In this document: one piece after another, positions 25,082 through 35,537 of the stretch
Position numbering within the stretch: the first letter of the stretch is position 1
Layout: each line of letters starts with the position of its first letter
From: Cylindrodendrum hubeiense
Lineage: Eukaryota > Ascomycota > Sordariomycetes > Hypocreales > Nectriaceae
Length of the DNA: 64,000 nucleotides
Direction of reading: 5' to 3'
Assembly (NCBI GenBank): GCA_014621425.1
Contig: JAANBB010000071.1
Span: 1-64,000 of the forward strand
Notes under the pieces: generated by a model
The model's input: only the letters and a program-made list of their open reading frames with translations
Told to the model about the DNA's origin: nothing
Databases searched by the model: none
Program-made: the position numbers and the translations under genes

Positions 25082-27483
25082 ATGCTCCGAACTCGCCAGG
25101 CCGCCCGCGCCATCAGGGCCGTCTCCCACGCCCGCGCCTTCACCACCACCACAGCTGTCGCCGCTGTCCAGGCTCCCAGGAAGATCACCACTGCCACCCG
25201 GAATCAGACGACTACTGCTGCTTCGTAAGTCGCACCGAAACCCGTCCCTCGTCACTCTGCACTAGCCACGCTGCCCCTCGTGGCCGTATCCGCCCTCAAT
25301 GGCGATTCTCCAACCACGGACTCGACGGCTTGGATGCAGCCGCGAGACGTTTAAATAAACCGACGCTGACACCCTCTCTAGCAGCACCCAGACGCGCGAC
25401 ATCCCCAGCCCTGCCTTCAATGCCGACAAGGACCAGAGCCATGTCCAACCCCTCGTTAACCCCCGGAGGACTGACATGGATGAGTCGTATGCATCCCCCA
25501 TTGCGATACTACCAGAACCAACTCTGACCACGGCGCTGTAGATTCATTGGCAAGACCGGTGGTGAAATCTTCCACGAGATGATGCTCCGACAGGGCGTAA
25601 AACACATTTGTAAGTCTCCAAATGCCATTGGCTAGGGAGAGTATACAGTCACTAATGAGTCACCAGTTGGATACCCCGGCGGTGCCATTCTCCCTGTCTT
25701 CGATGCTATCTATAACTCAAAACACTTCGATTTCATCCTGCCTCGTCATGAGCAGGGTGCCGGCCACATGGCTGAGGGCTATGCCCGCGCCTCCGGCAAG
25801 CCTGGTGTTGTCCTCGTCACCTCCGGCCCCGGCGCCACCAACGTCGTCACCCCCATGCAGGATGCCTTCTCTGACGGAACTCCCATGGTTGTCTTCTGCG
25901 GTCAGGTCGTCACCACCGCCATTGGAAGCGACGCTTTCCAGGAGGCCGATATCATCGGCATCTCCCGTGCTTGCACCAAGTGGAATGTCATGGTCCGAAA
26001 CGTGGCCGAGCTCCCCCAGCGCATCAACGAGGCGTTCGAGATTGCCACCAGCGGACGACCCGGCCCCGTCCTTGTGGATCTCCCCAAGGACGTCACCGCT
26101 GGCATCCTGCGACGAGCCATCCCCACCCAGACTGCTCTGCCTTCTCTCCCTAGCGCCGCTTCCCGCGCTGCCATGGAGATCACCAGGAAGCAGCTGACTG
26201 CTTCCATCAAGCGCGTGGCTACCCTCGTCAACGGCGCCAAGAAGCCCGTCATCTATGCCGGCCAGGGTGTGATCCTCTCTGAGGGTGGCCCTGCGCTCCT
26301 CAAGGAGCTGGCTGACAAGTGCTCCATTCCCGTCACCACCACCCTCCAGGGTCTCGGTGGCTTCGACGAGCTCGACGAGAAGTCCCTGCACATGCTCGGC
26401 ATGCACGGTTCTGCCTACGCCAACATGGCCATGCAGGAGGCTGATCTTATCATCGCTCTGGGTGCTCGTTTCGATGATCGTGTCACTGGCAGCATTGCCA
26501 AGTTCGCCCCTGCCGCCAAGGCCGCCGCTGCTGAGGGCCGTGGTGGTATCGTCCACTTCGAGATTATGCCCAAGAACATCAACAAGGTTGTGCAGGCTAC
26601 CGAGGCTGTTGAGGGTGATGTTGCTACTAACATGAAGCACCTTCTGCCTCATGTCGAGTCCCGATCTATGGATGACCGAAAGGAGTGGTTCAACAAGATC
26701 AACGAGTGGAAGGCCAAGTGGCCCCTGTCCGACTACGAGCACTCTGATCCTGAGCGCCCCGGTCTCATCAAGCCCCAGACCCTGATCGAGGAGCTGAGCA
26801 ACCTGACTGCCGACCGCAAGAGCGAGACCTACATTGCCACCGGTGTCGGCCAGCACCAGATGTGGACTGCCCAGCACTTCCGATGGAGGCACCCCCGATC
26901 CATGATCACCTCCGGTGGTCTCGGTACCATGGGCTTCGGTCTGCCCGCCGCCATTGGCGCCAAGGTGGCCCAGCCTGATGCCCTCGTCATCGACATTGAT
27001 GGCGATGCCTCTTTCAACATGACTCTGACCGAGCTCTCCGCCGCGGCCCAGTTCAACATTGGTGTCAAGGTTATTGTCCTCAACAACGAGGAGCAGGGCA
27101 TGGTGACCCAGTGGCAGAACCTCTTCTACGAGGACCGATATGCCCACACTCACCAGGCCAACCCCGACTTCATCAAGCTCGCCGAGGCCATGCGTGTGCA
27201 GTGCCGCCGCATTTCCAAGCCCGAGGAGGTTGTCGATGCCCTGAAGTGGTTGATCAACACCGACGGCCCTGCCCTGCTTGAGGTCATGACCGACAAGAAG
27301 GTTCCCGTCCTGCCCATGGTGCCCGCCGGATGCGCCCTGCACGAGTTCCTCGTCTACGATGGAGGTACGTAACACTTTTACAACTTGAAACAAACATGGA
27401 TTTGGATGCTAACTCCCCTCACAGCCAAGGACAAGACGCGACGTGCTCTGATGCGAAAGCGTACCGATGGCCTGCACGGCTAA
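25082..27483 (+). CDS. ILV2: Acetolactate synthase catalytic subunit, mitochondrial
   Basis: Makes acetolactate or acetohydroxybutyrate from pyruvate with thiamine diphosphate, the first common step of branched-chain amino acid synthesis, in mitochondria. Exons 25082-25224, 25382-25486, 25542-25609, 25667-27364 and 27425-27483 give 690 residues. The Arg/Ser/Thr-rich first 50 residues form a transit peptide. Visible sites: FGYPGGA, catalytic Glu134 in LPRHEQGAGHMAEG, the ThDP motif from GDASFNMT to LNNEEQGM, and the herbicide-contact Trp in MVTQWQNLFYEDRYA. Position 187 (GQVVTTAIG) is Val where yeast has Pro192. Intron 1 ends in a TAGCAG double acceptor, so one Ser may be included or skipped. 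The minus strand also carries a long open frame here, a codon-bias shadow. Confidence 0.96.
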
Positions 27484-28732
27484 ATCTCGCCTGTGACTCA
27501 ATCCACAGGTGTTATTTGTCTGATACCAAGTTATTTTGGATTTCCAAGTTTTTTTTTGCCTCTTCATTCATCACCATGCGGAGTTTAGCTGCTTGCCGGG
27601 GGGTAGCGGATTTGGGCACAAAAATCGAGATGCACAAAAGTTGGAGACTGGATCGCATTGACTTGCTCAATCCAGTGCGGGGGACAACGGGTTCGAGGGC
27701 TTGCTGTGATGTTTCGTTCTGCGTGCGTGCAGGACGAGACTCGCGAGACTCGACGAAGAGGCAAAGGATGGGCCATCACATGTGCGGGTATCAAGGACCC
27801 GTGTTGTATATAGCACGCAATAATGCGGCGCATGATTCCAGGATCAAAATGAAAGCCTCTGTCAACATCCATGAATCCAGCCATATGATTTTATGCGAGT
27901 TTGCTTTGTCGAGACGTGCGACTCAGGTCAAGTTCCAGGGTCGGGTTGAAGGATGAGAAACGTCACGCCACAACATAGGCGTCATTCAATACTTGCCACC
28001 CTTGTCACCCAAATACGTCCAAGAGCTTATGTTCGCTTCTGCGGTGGTAGGGCTCATAATTTAAGGCTGGGTTGGTTGGGGGCGGAAAAAGAAGGGGGAA
28101 CACGGTTCCAAATTTCCGGACTGCAGTCCATGTGGGCTCGCGCTCTAGTGCTGTCTTGGGCGAGGAGACACGTTGAGCAGACTTCACTGGGAAACAAACA
28201 CGGCATCTTAGCAATTGACCATCAAAGCCGTTGCCTTGTTCTACTCTCCTTCGATGTGTGAACAGCGGCTTTGTGGTGTCACATCCTTGCAATGGCGGCT
28301 CCAGCTTCTGTCAATCCTCGTGGCCTCCACATCTCGGACAATTTGCTGGGTTCCTGGCCCTGCGGCGGGTGCCTAAAAGGGACAAGGTGCAGCTCACCGG
28401 ATCGTGCTAATACCCAATCCAGGCATATTTCAGCCCTGGAACCAGTTGGAGCCAGCCAGAGGGGCGGACGGCCTGGTTAGCGCTGATGCGAGGTCATAAA
28501 CCAAATTGTTGGTTTATTTAGTTTTGCGGTACGGGAGGGAACCTTGCCGGGAACTTGTTAGACCCTCCCTTACGCGATGACATGATGGTTGCTTTTAATG
28601 ACAATTCCTCCCTGCAGTGTTTTCTCCGCACTCGACCCGAATGCCTTGAGCTCTACGTCTGTGGGAGTCGCGGAACGTGGGCTCGCTACTCATCCCTTGG
28701 CCTCGTCAACACCATGAGGTGACCTCTCCAGC
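27484..28732. other. Intergenic region
   Basis: About 1.25 kb between ILV2 and the first array gene. No recognisable gene. A two-codon upstream frame (ATG AGG TGA) lies at 28714-28722, just before the next start. Confidence 0.6.
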
Positions 28733-29974
28733 ATGGCGGACCGACTACTTCTCATCACCGGCCTGGTTGCTCTAGCAGCAGCGCAATGCTACTACCCCGA
28801 CGGCAGTGAGGCATCCGACCGGAGGTACGAGCCTTGCGGCGGGATCAACACGACGTTTTCGACGTGCTGCGTTTTCAGCGAGGGCGAGGAGTGCCTGCCC
28901 AACGGACTGTGCATGCACCCGGGACATTACGACTATCGAGCGGCTTGCGATAATAGGGATTGGGAAGGGTGTGCAGCGATTTGTCCTACAGGTGAGTCCT
29001 GTCTCTGTTGGTTTGAAGATTAAGGCGAGAACTGCGCTGACAGATTCTTGGTAGCGTCGAGCGACGGCTGGGTTCAAGTTGAAGAATGCACTGCCGACGA
29101 GTATTGCTGCAACACGGACCGAAATGGAAACTGCTGCGAAGACGGCACCGATCGATTTAGCCTCGAAGAGCGGTTTGCGACGAGTTCCTTCAACTCGCCG
29201 AGCATATCAACACTGGTCGCAGCATCATCTACCGCCACCGAGACAGCCGACGCAACGAAGAGCGAGTTCACCGATCTGAAGTCAAGGATTAAACGCGATG
29301 GAACACCTTCTGACAAGAAGTCGTCTTCTACCCCCGTAGGGCTCATCGCGGTCGGCGTGGTCGGCGGCGTAGCCGTAATGGGGGCGTTGGGAATCGGGCT
29401 GCGGGCGTTCCTCCGGCGGAAGAAGGCGGCGTTGGCGGCGGCGTTGGCTGATGATAAAGAGATACGACCGAAGCCGGCGCCGCGGTCGGAGGAGAGTACC
29501 AATAAAGAGACACGGAGGCCGAAGAAGGCCAGGAGGCCAAGTGGGAGGAGGCGGACGATGAATTGGGTGGTGGAGACGAACGCCGGGCCGGACCATGAGG
29601 TCGCCGAGGTGGATTCCCGGCCGGTCGAGAGACGAGGAGATGTGAAGGACGCGGAGACTAGCTGGGCTGTGGAAATGGATGCCGGGTCGGTCCATATGGT
29701 TTCACGACCCGGCGTGCGGCGGCAAAAGGCACGGAAGCTGAGAATAAAAAAGCCAAAGATCAATTGGGTTGTGGAATTGGATGCCGGGCCGGACCATGAG
29801 GGTTGCGGGGGTGGAGTTCACGGGCCCTGGAGAGGCAAAAAGAGGTTCATGAGATGGCGGCGTGACGCCCGTCTAGACTATACCACGTGCAACAAGATAA
29901 AGACAATAGAACTAATAATAATCCATGAGAACACGCCCGTTGGGCAGAGATCTCCAGGAATAGACACCCGCTGA
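28733..29974 (+). CDS. Cysteine-rich single-pass membrane protein, array gene 1
   Basis: Exons 28733-28991 and 29055-29974 (phase-1 intron, 63 nt) give 392 residues. In order: signal peptide (1-18), an ectodomain with 14 cysteines beginning CYYPDGS, with PC, TCC, ECLPNGLC, YDYRAAC and YCC motifs, a Ser/Thr-rich stalk, one transmembrane helix (about 179-203) ending in RRKK, and a basic cytosolic tail. The tail has three related W(V/A)VE-x-(N/D)AG units and one EVDSRPV motif. It belongs to a fungal family without known function; the build resembles wall-stress sensors such as Mid2 or Wsc, but that is analogy. It is paralogous to the next two genes, same strand, same intron position. The extreme C-terminus is basic and unlike the others, so the tail may be partly decayed. 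Confidence 0.82.
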
Positions 29975-30599
29975 TTGCCCATCGCTTGGCATACGGCTTC
30001 TTTCACCCAGTCACGGCAGCGGCAGAAATCATCACAGCCCCCCTGAGCTGAAGTCTTGACAGAGCGGAGGGGGGACTAAATTCAGCCCTGTGCTCGGGCT
30101 GGCTGCCGGCCCAGCTCGTAGTCGATCCATTCGCCCAAAACCAGGCCTAGACCCTGGGCTAGCGACACCAGGCGACGGTTCTCATCCCGCTTGGGGCTGC
30201 GGCCTGCTGCGAGGGCGTCGCTCAGCCGGCAACCCAATCTGCACGACGCCGAATCATGGGCGGGCGGCGATGCTGCTACTGCGAGGCCGTTTCCACTTCG
30301 TGCCGCACGCCTGGAGGGGTGGCTGTCGGCGTCGAGATAGAGCCGTGGCTGTGACGCCTGGCGCGCGCCACGGGTGCTCAGCTTAGGACTGGGAGATGCT
30401 GGTTTCTGCGTGTCTTGAGCTGTTGCCTTGTTGTGTTGGCCATCTGCTCTTAATTCCCTCTGCTCCCCGGCCGCATGTCTCTCTTTCTGCAGTTTGTATA
30501 TTCCCCGGAGTGTTGAGACTCAAGCCACGAGCTGGGTTGAAGTCTGTCGTGCCGTTGGATCTGCATCGACGCATATCTCACAACGCCAACGCAGCAACC
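29975..30599. other. Spacer between array genes 1 and 2
   Basis: About 620 bp with the promoter of array gene 2. No gene or clear repeat seen. Confidence 0.6.
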
Positions 30600-31709
30600 A
30601 TGCACCAGTGGGTGCTCCTGGCGGCTCTCGCAGCTTCAGCCGCGGCCGAATGCTACTATCCCGACGGAAGCGTTGCCGAAAACTACGTCTACGAACCATG
30701 CACTAACACGACCACCTCGTCGTGCTGCAACTTCAGCGAGGGCGACAGCTGCCTGTCCAACGGGCTGTGCGACTGGCCGAACCACTACGACTACCGCGCG
30801 GCGTGCCAGAACTCGGACTGGTCAAACTGCCCCAACATTTGCTTGGATGGTGAGTTGAGCTTGCTGACAGCCCCCCACTGCTAGGAGATGCTGGCCCGCG
30901 GATGTGTTGCTGATCTGATCTTCTCCCCCCACGCAGAGTACTCCAACAACTGGGTCAAGCTGGTGAACTGCGGCGAGAGCAGGTACTGCTGCCCTACATC
31001 GCAAGGCCTCGACTGCTGTTCAAACGGGTCCGAAATCACCTATCTTGGAGGCTCAAACTCGACAGAGTCGGACAGCGCCGAGAGCAGTACTGCCGCAGAG
31101 ACTGATGCTGCCACCCAGACTGCCAGCGCCACCGCCGGCGTCACTGATACTGCTACCGCCACCGATGGAAGCGTCAGTGTCATCCGGACGACCGTCATGG
31201 TGACATCGACCGCCGGCAGCACCGACAAGTCCTCAGACGACGGGGCAGTCCCCGTGGGAGCCATCGCCGGCGGTGCAGCTGGTGGCGGGCTGGTCCTCGG
31301 GCTCATCTTGGCGGGCATTTGGTACTACTTCAGGCGACGACGTCTGCAGAAGGCTGCAGTGCCGCAGCCGGCGGTGGTTGCCGGGGGATTTGGAGCAGCC
31401 GGTGGATATGGTGGTGATGGGAAGGGGGACACGGGATTCCAGCAACAACAGTTCCATCAACCGAACATGGGGATGCAGCAGCAGCAACAGCAGCAGTTCC
31501 AGCAGCCCAACATGGGGATGCAATATCATCAGCAAAACATGCAGGGAACTGGAGATGGCCTGGCCAAGGCGATGGAGGCCGATTCAAACCCCGTCATTCT
31601 GCCCAGTCCCGCCAAGAGTCCGAAGGTGTCATCGAGCCCGACTCTGGTGCAGCAGCCGGTCCAGGCTCAACAAGTCCAACAGGGACATGGTGTCTCCGAG
31701 ATGGCATGA
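30600..31709 (+). CDS. Cysteine-rich single-pass membrane protein, array gene 2
   Basis: Exons 30600-30849 and 30937-31709 (phase-1 intron, 87 nt) give 340 residues. Signal peptide MHQWVLLAALAASAAA, then the same 14-cysteine ectodomain (CYYPDGS, SCC, CLSNGLC, YDYRAAC, YCC, DCC), a Ser/Thr/Ala-rich stalk, a Gly-rich transmembrane helix (about 187-213) followed by RRRR, and a Gln-rich tail with two copies of FxQPNMGMQ and a single MEADSNPV. It is the shortest complete member of the array and has one copy of the tail motif that is multiplied in array gene 3. Function unknown; an extracellular sensor or wall-linked protein is an inference from topology. Confidence 0.85.
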
Positions 31710-32256
31710 TAGAGCGAGCGGTTATGAGGGAGCAGGATTGTGACTGTCTATATTTGCGTTGAGATGAAGCCATGCTGGTATGACGGGTTAGTTCTCTGTA
31801 AGCGACTTGTTAGTTGGCCTGTCTTTTTGTATACATTCTGCAGCATAAGCGATGATTCAATTTCAGTTGTATGCTCCTGGACAACTTTATTGGCAATAAG
31901 GACTGCCAATGTTGTCTCAGCCCTAGACTGGTCCACTTAGCACCTCCAGAGCAATTGAGTCTTATTAGTGTGATCCCAATTCGTCGAGTTGGAGGTCTAG
32001 ACCGTCGCGCGCCACCAAGCCACTGGCGTTCAGCTCGCGGGGATGCCCAATTCTCGGAGTCTCGCCCTCGTCGTCTTCCATTTCTTGTTTGTTCATTTCC
32101 CCCTTACAATCCCATGATCCCCATTCTGTAGCGTTTTTGTTCAATTGGGAAGCGCAGTGTCATCGAAGCGTGCCGCCTTGGCCCAGAGCCCATCCCTCAT
32201 CTTCCCCCCATCTCTCCCTCTCGTCGATCGCGACACGGAACCAGAGGCTCGAAACG
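31710..32256. other. Spacer between array genes 2 and 3
   Basis: About 550 bp; CT-rich just before the array gene 3 start. Nothing else recognised. Confidence 0.6.
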
Positions 32257-35000
32257 ATGCGCAGCTGGGTGCTACTTGCGGCGCTCGCCGCGTCCGTGTT
32301 TGCGGCCGACTGCTACTACCCGGACGGCAGCAAGGCGACCGATTACAATTACCAGCCATGCAGCAGCTCGATCACCAGCTATTCGACATGCTGCTACTTT
32401 GGCGAGGGAGACATTTGCTTGGATAATGGGCTGTGCAACTACCCGGACAAACACGACTACTACCGCGCTGCCTGCGCGAACGAAGACTGGTCAAATTGCC
32501 CGCAGGTGTGCATGGATGGCAAGTTGCGGCCCCGCGGTACACATGGCGAAGACCTACTAACACGCCAACAGAAACCCCAGACAACTGGCTCGCGGTCGAG
32601 AAATGCGGCACTAATGAATACTGCTGCCCTTCGGGCGGCTCAGCTTGCTGCACGAATGGCGCCGAGATCCACACGCTGGATGTGCCGGATTCGACTGGTA
32701 ATAGCTCCTCAAACGCCACGGAGAGCGGCGGCACCAATAGTTCCAGCACCGGCTCAAGCGACGGCCAGCAGACGAGCAGCACCGGAACTTCGACGGCCAG
32801 CTCCGGCGGCGGATCGGTCCCTACGGCCGCCATTGCCGGTGGTGTCGTCGGCGGCGTGGTGCTCATTGGGTTCCTGTTCTTCGGCGTGTGCTGCTTCAGG
32901 CGGCGGAGAAAACAGTCGGCTCCAGAGGCGGCGGACTCATCGCCGTCCGGAATTGCGGCCAGTAACGGAGCTGGAGGAGCAGGAGGCCACGGCAGTGAAG
33001 AGAAGTGGAACTCGATCGGACACCAGCAGTCCCATCAGACGAGCCTGGTGGAAGTCGAGGGCAACCCAGGAAAGGTCTTCACCGAGGTCGATTCGAAGCC
33101 CATCGTTGGCAATGGGTTCGACGAGAAGAAGGCGTACTATGCGCAGACGACTCAAAGCCCGGTCCAGGTTTTTCATCAGCAAGGCATCTCAGAGGTCCCG
33201 GGCAGCTTGGGCAACATTTTCACCGAGGCCGATTCCAAGCCCGTCACTCACGCTACCATCGACGAGAAGAACTCGTTCTATACGCAGCAGACTTCAAGTC
33301 CTACGCAGCAATTCCAACAGCCCAGACAACAGGGCTTCGCAGAGGTTCAAGGTGATTCGAAGTATTCCGGCAACGATGAGAAGAACCCTTACTACACGCA
33401 GACGGGTTCAACTCCTACTCAACAGCTCCAGCAAACTCGGCCACAGGATGTTTCAGAGATTGAAGGCAGCGTAGGCAAGGTGTTCACCGAGGTGGATTCC
33501 AAGCCCATCACACACACTACCTTTGACGCGGACATTGCGTATTATGGGCAGCCGTTCCAACAGTCCTCGCAGGAGGCTGTTGCCCAGGTGGAGGGCGGCC
33601 TGGGCCAAGTTGCCGCCCAGGGCGATTCTAAGCCCGTTGATCACGCTGGCTTTCATGAGAGCAATCCGTATTTTGCGCAGACGACGTCGAACCCAGGGCA
33701 ACAGACCCAGCAGTCCCCACAACTAGGAGTTGCACAAGTGGAGGGCGCCTTAGGCCAGGTCTTTACCCAAGCTGATTCTAAGCCTGTCACCCATACCAAC
33801 GTTGAGGAGACCAAGGTGTCGGGTTCGCAGCCCGTGTCTGTTTCACAACAGCAATTCGAGCAATTCCAGCAGTTTCAACACTTCCAGAAGTCACAGCAAC
33901 ATGGCGCCGCGGAGGCAGAGGGTAGTGTTGGTAAGGTCGTCACGGAGGCCGACTCGAAGCTTGTTAACCCCACAAACCCAGAGTTGAAGAGCGATCCGAA
34001 ACCTGCTTCAAGTTCAGAGCAGCAGTTCCAGCAATTCCAGCAGTTCCAGATGTTTCAACAGTCCCAACAACAGGGCACGGCGGAAGCCGAGGGCAGTCCC
34101 GGCAAGGTCTTCACTGAGGCTGATTCGAAGCCTGTTGTCCCCGCCATTCCTGAGGAGAAGAAGACAGCGCTAAGTCCAGAACAGCAGTTCCAACAGTTCC
34201 AGCTGTTCCAGAAGTTTCAGCAGTCCCAGAAACAGGGTGTACAGGAAGTTCAAGGCAGCCCTGGTACGGTGTTCACCGAGGCCGACTCAAAGCCTGTCAA
34301 TTCCACCAGCCAGGCGAAGAAGGAATACAGTGTGGAGACGACCACTGCTCCAGTACAGAAACTCCAACAACAAATTGTTACTGAGGTTCAAGGCAGCCCC
34401 GGTATTATATTCACCGAGGCCGACTCGAAGCCTGTCAATTCCACCAGCCAGGCGAAGAAGGAATACAGTGTGGAGACGACTACTGCTCCAGTCCAGAAAT
34501 CCCAACAACAAATTGTTGCCGAGGTTCAAGGCAGTCCCGGCACTGTATTCACTGAGGCAGACTCGACGCCGGTCGTCGCCGCCAGCTCCGGGAAAAGCAC
34601 AAATGAGGAGGTGGCATCGAGTTCAACACAGCAATTCCAGCAGCAGAGTGTGGCAGAGGTAGAGGGCGGTTTGGGAAAAGTGTTCACTGAGGCGGATTCA
34701 AAGCCCATCAACCCTACTGCCGAGCTGAACGGGACGCAGGTGGAGGCAGTCTCGAGTTCAAGACAAAACGGCCTGGCAGAAGCCGATGGCAAGACTTTTA
34801 TGGAGGCGGACTCGAAACCCGTCAACCCCCCTGCTTCGGAGCTGGGCGGATCACACGTGGAGTCCCGGCAGCACATCGTGGCGGAAGCTGACAGTACCAT
34901 ACTATCGGAAGCTGACAGCACCGCATTATCGGAGGCTGATTCAAAACCTGTTCCCACCACTAGCCCTGAGCAGAAACCACCGGCTCATGAGGTGGCGTAG
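32257..35000 (+). CDS. Cysteine-rich single-pass membrane protein with expanded repeat tail, array gene 3
   Basis: Exons 32257-32518 and 32572-35000 give 896 residues. The intron (32519-32571) starts GCAAGT, a GC-AG type, at the exact position where both paralogs have GTGAGT. Signal peptide (1-17), 14-cysteine ectodomain starting CYYPDGS, Ser/Thr-rich stalk, transmembrane helix (about 172-195) and RRRRK. A tail of roughly 700 residues follows, made of about 16 imperfect units of the form VQGSPGxVFTEADSKPV followed by Gln/Phe-rich spacers such as QQFQQFQ. Two neighbouring units are near identical at DNA level (138 bp each). The tail looks disordered and cytosolic. One of the two short GT-AG alternatives (32537-32571, 35 nt) stays in frame but is too short to be likely. 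Confidence 0.85.
34248..34523. repeat. 138-bp coding tandem repeat, two near-identical units
   Basis: Units 34248-34385 and 34386-34523 (46 codons each) inside array gene 3 differ at only a few bases, and a third, diverged unit begins at 34524. High identity implies recent unequal crossing-over or gene conversion. Confidence 0.88.
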
Positions 35001-35537
35001 TCGATGAGAAGCTCGAGTGTTCACTTCTGGAGGGAGCGGAGTTAAGAGCATGTGTTTAGAAGAAGATAAGATAGAATCGTTGTCTAAAGAGCCATGTGGT
35101 CTTTCGTAATTTCATTCCGGCATATTATTATATCTAGCCGGATTGATGAGAAATACAATGTCACACAGACTGTTTTGCAAAACAAAAGGCCCATCTGACG
35201 CTTATAAACCAACGTCGTCGTTCCCCTCCTTGTAAGAATGTCTCCATCGCCACACATGCCCCCTCACTCCCATTGGGTCAAGCTGCCGCTTGTGCTTCCC
35301 CTCTTATCACTTATCACGTAACATGTAGCAACCCCGCGTGGAACTACGGCTTGGATCGGCCCTCGATTCATATCGAGAGCTGCACCCCGCGTTTGGTGGC
35401 GCATGGCCGATAGCGCAATACGTCAGCACTTGCTATCGCAGCTGCCCTCTAAATGAGGCTGCCGAGGGCGTCTTTATTCTTGATCCATCTTCATTCATTC
35501 TCCAGAACTGCCCAGGAAATTGATAGTTCTATCCACC
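35001..35537. other. Intergenic region, aldehyde dehydrogenase promoter
   Basis: About 540 bp; no gene seen. The downstream start has a near-ideal context (CCACCATGG). Confidence 0.6.

Noticed and set aside
25717..27393. 558-codon open frame antisense to ILV2
   Set aside because: Explained by strong codon bias (C or G in third positions) of the highly expressed ILV2 exon. The Gly/Leu/Val-rich product shows no domain.
32537..32571. Alternative GT-AG intron of 35 nt in array gene 3
   Set aside because: In frame, but far shorter than the other introns here (50 nt or more), and it breaks the exon boundary shared with both paralogs.
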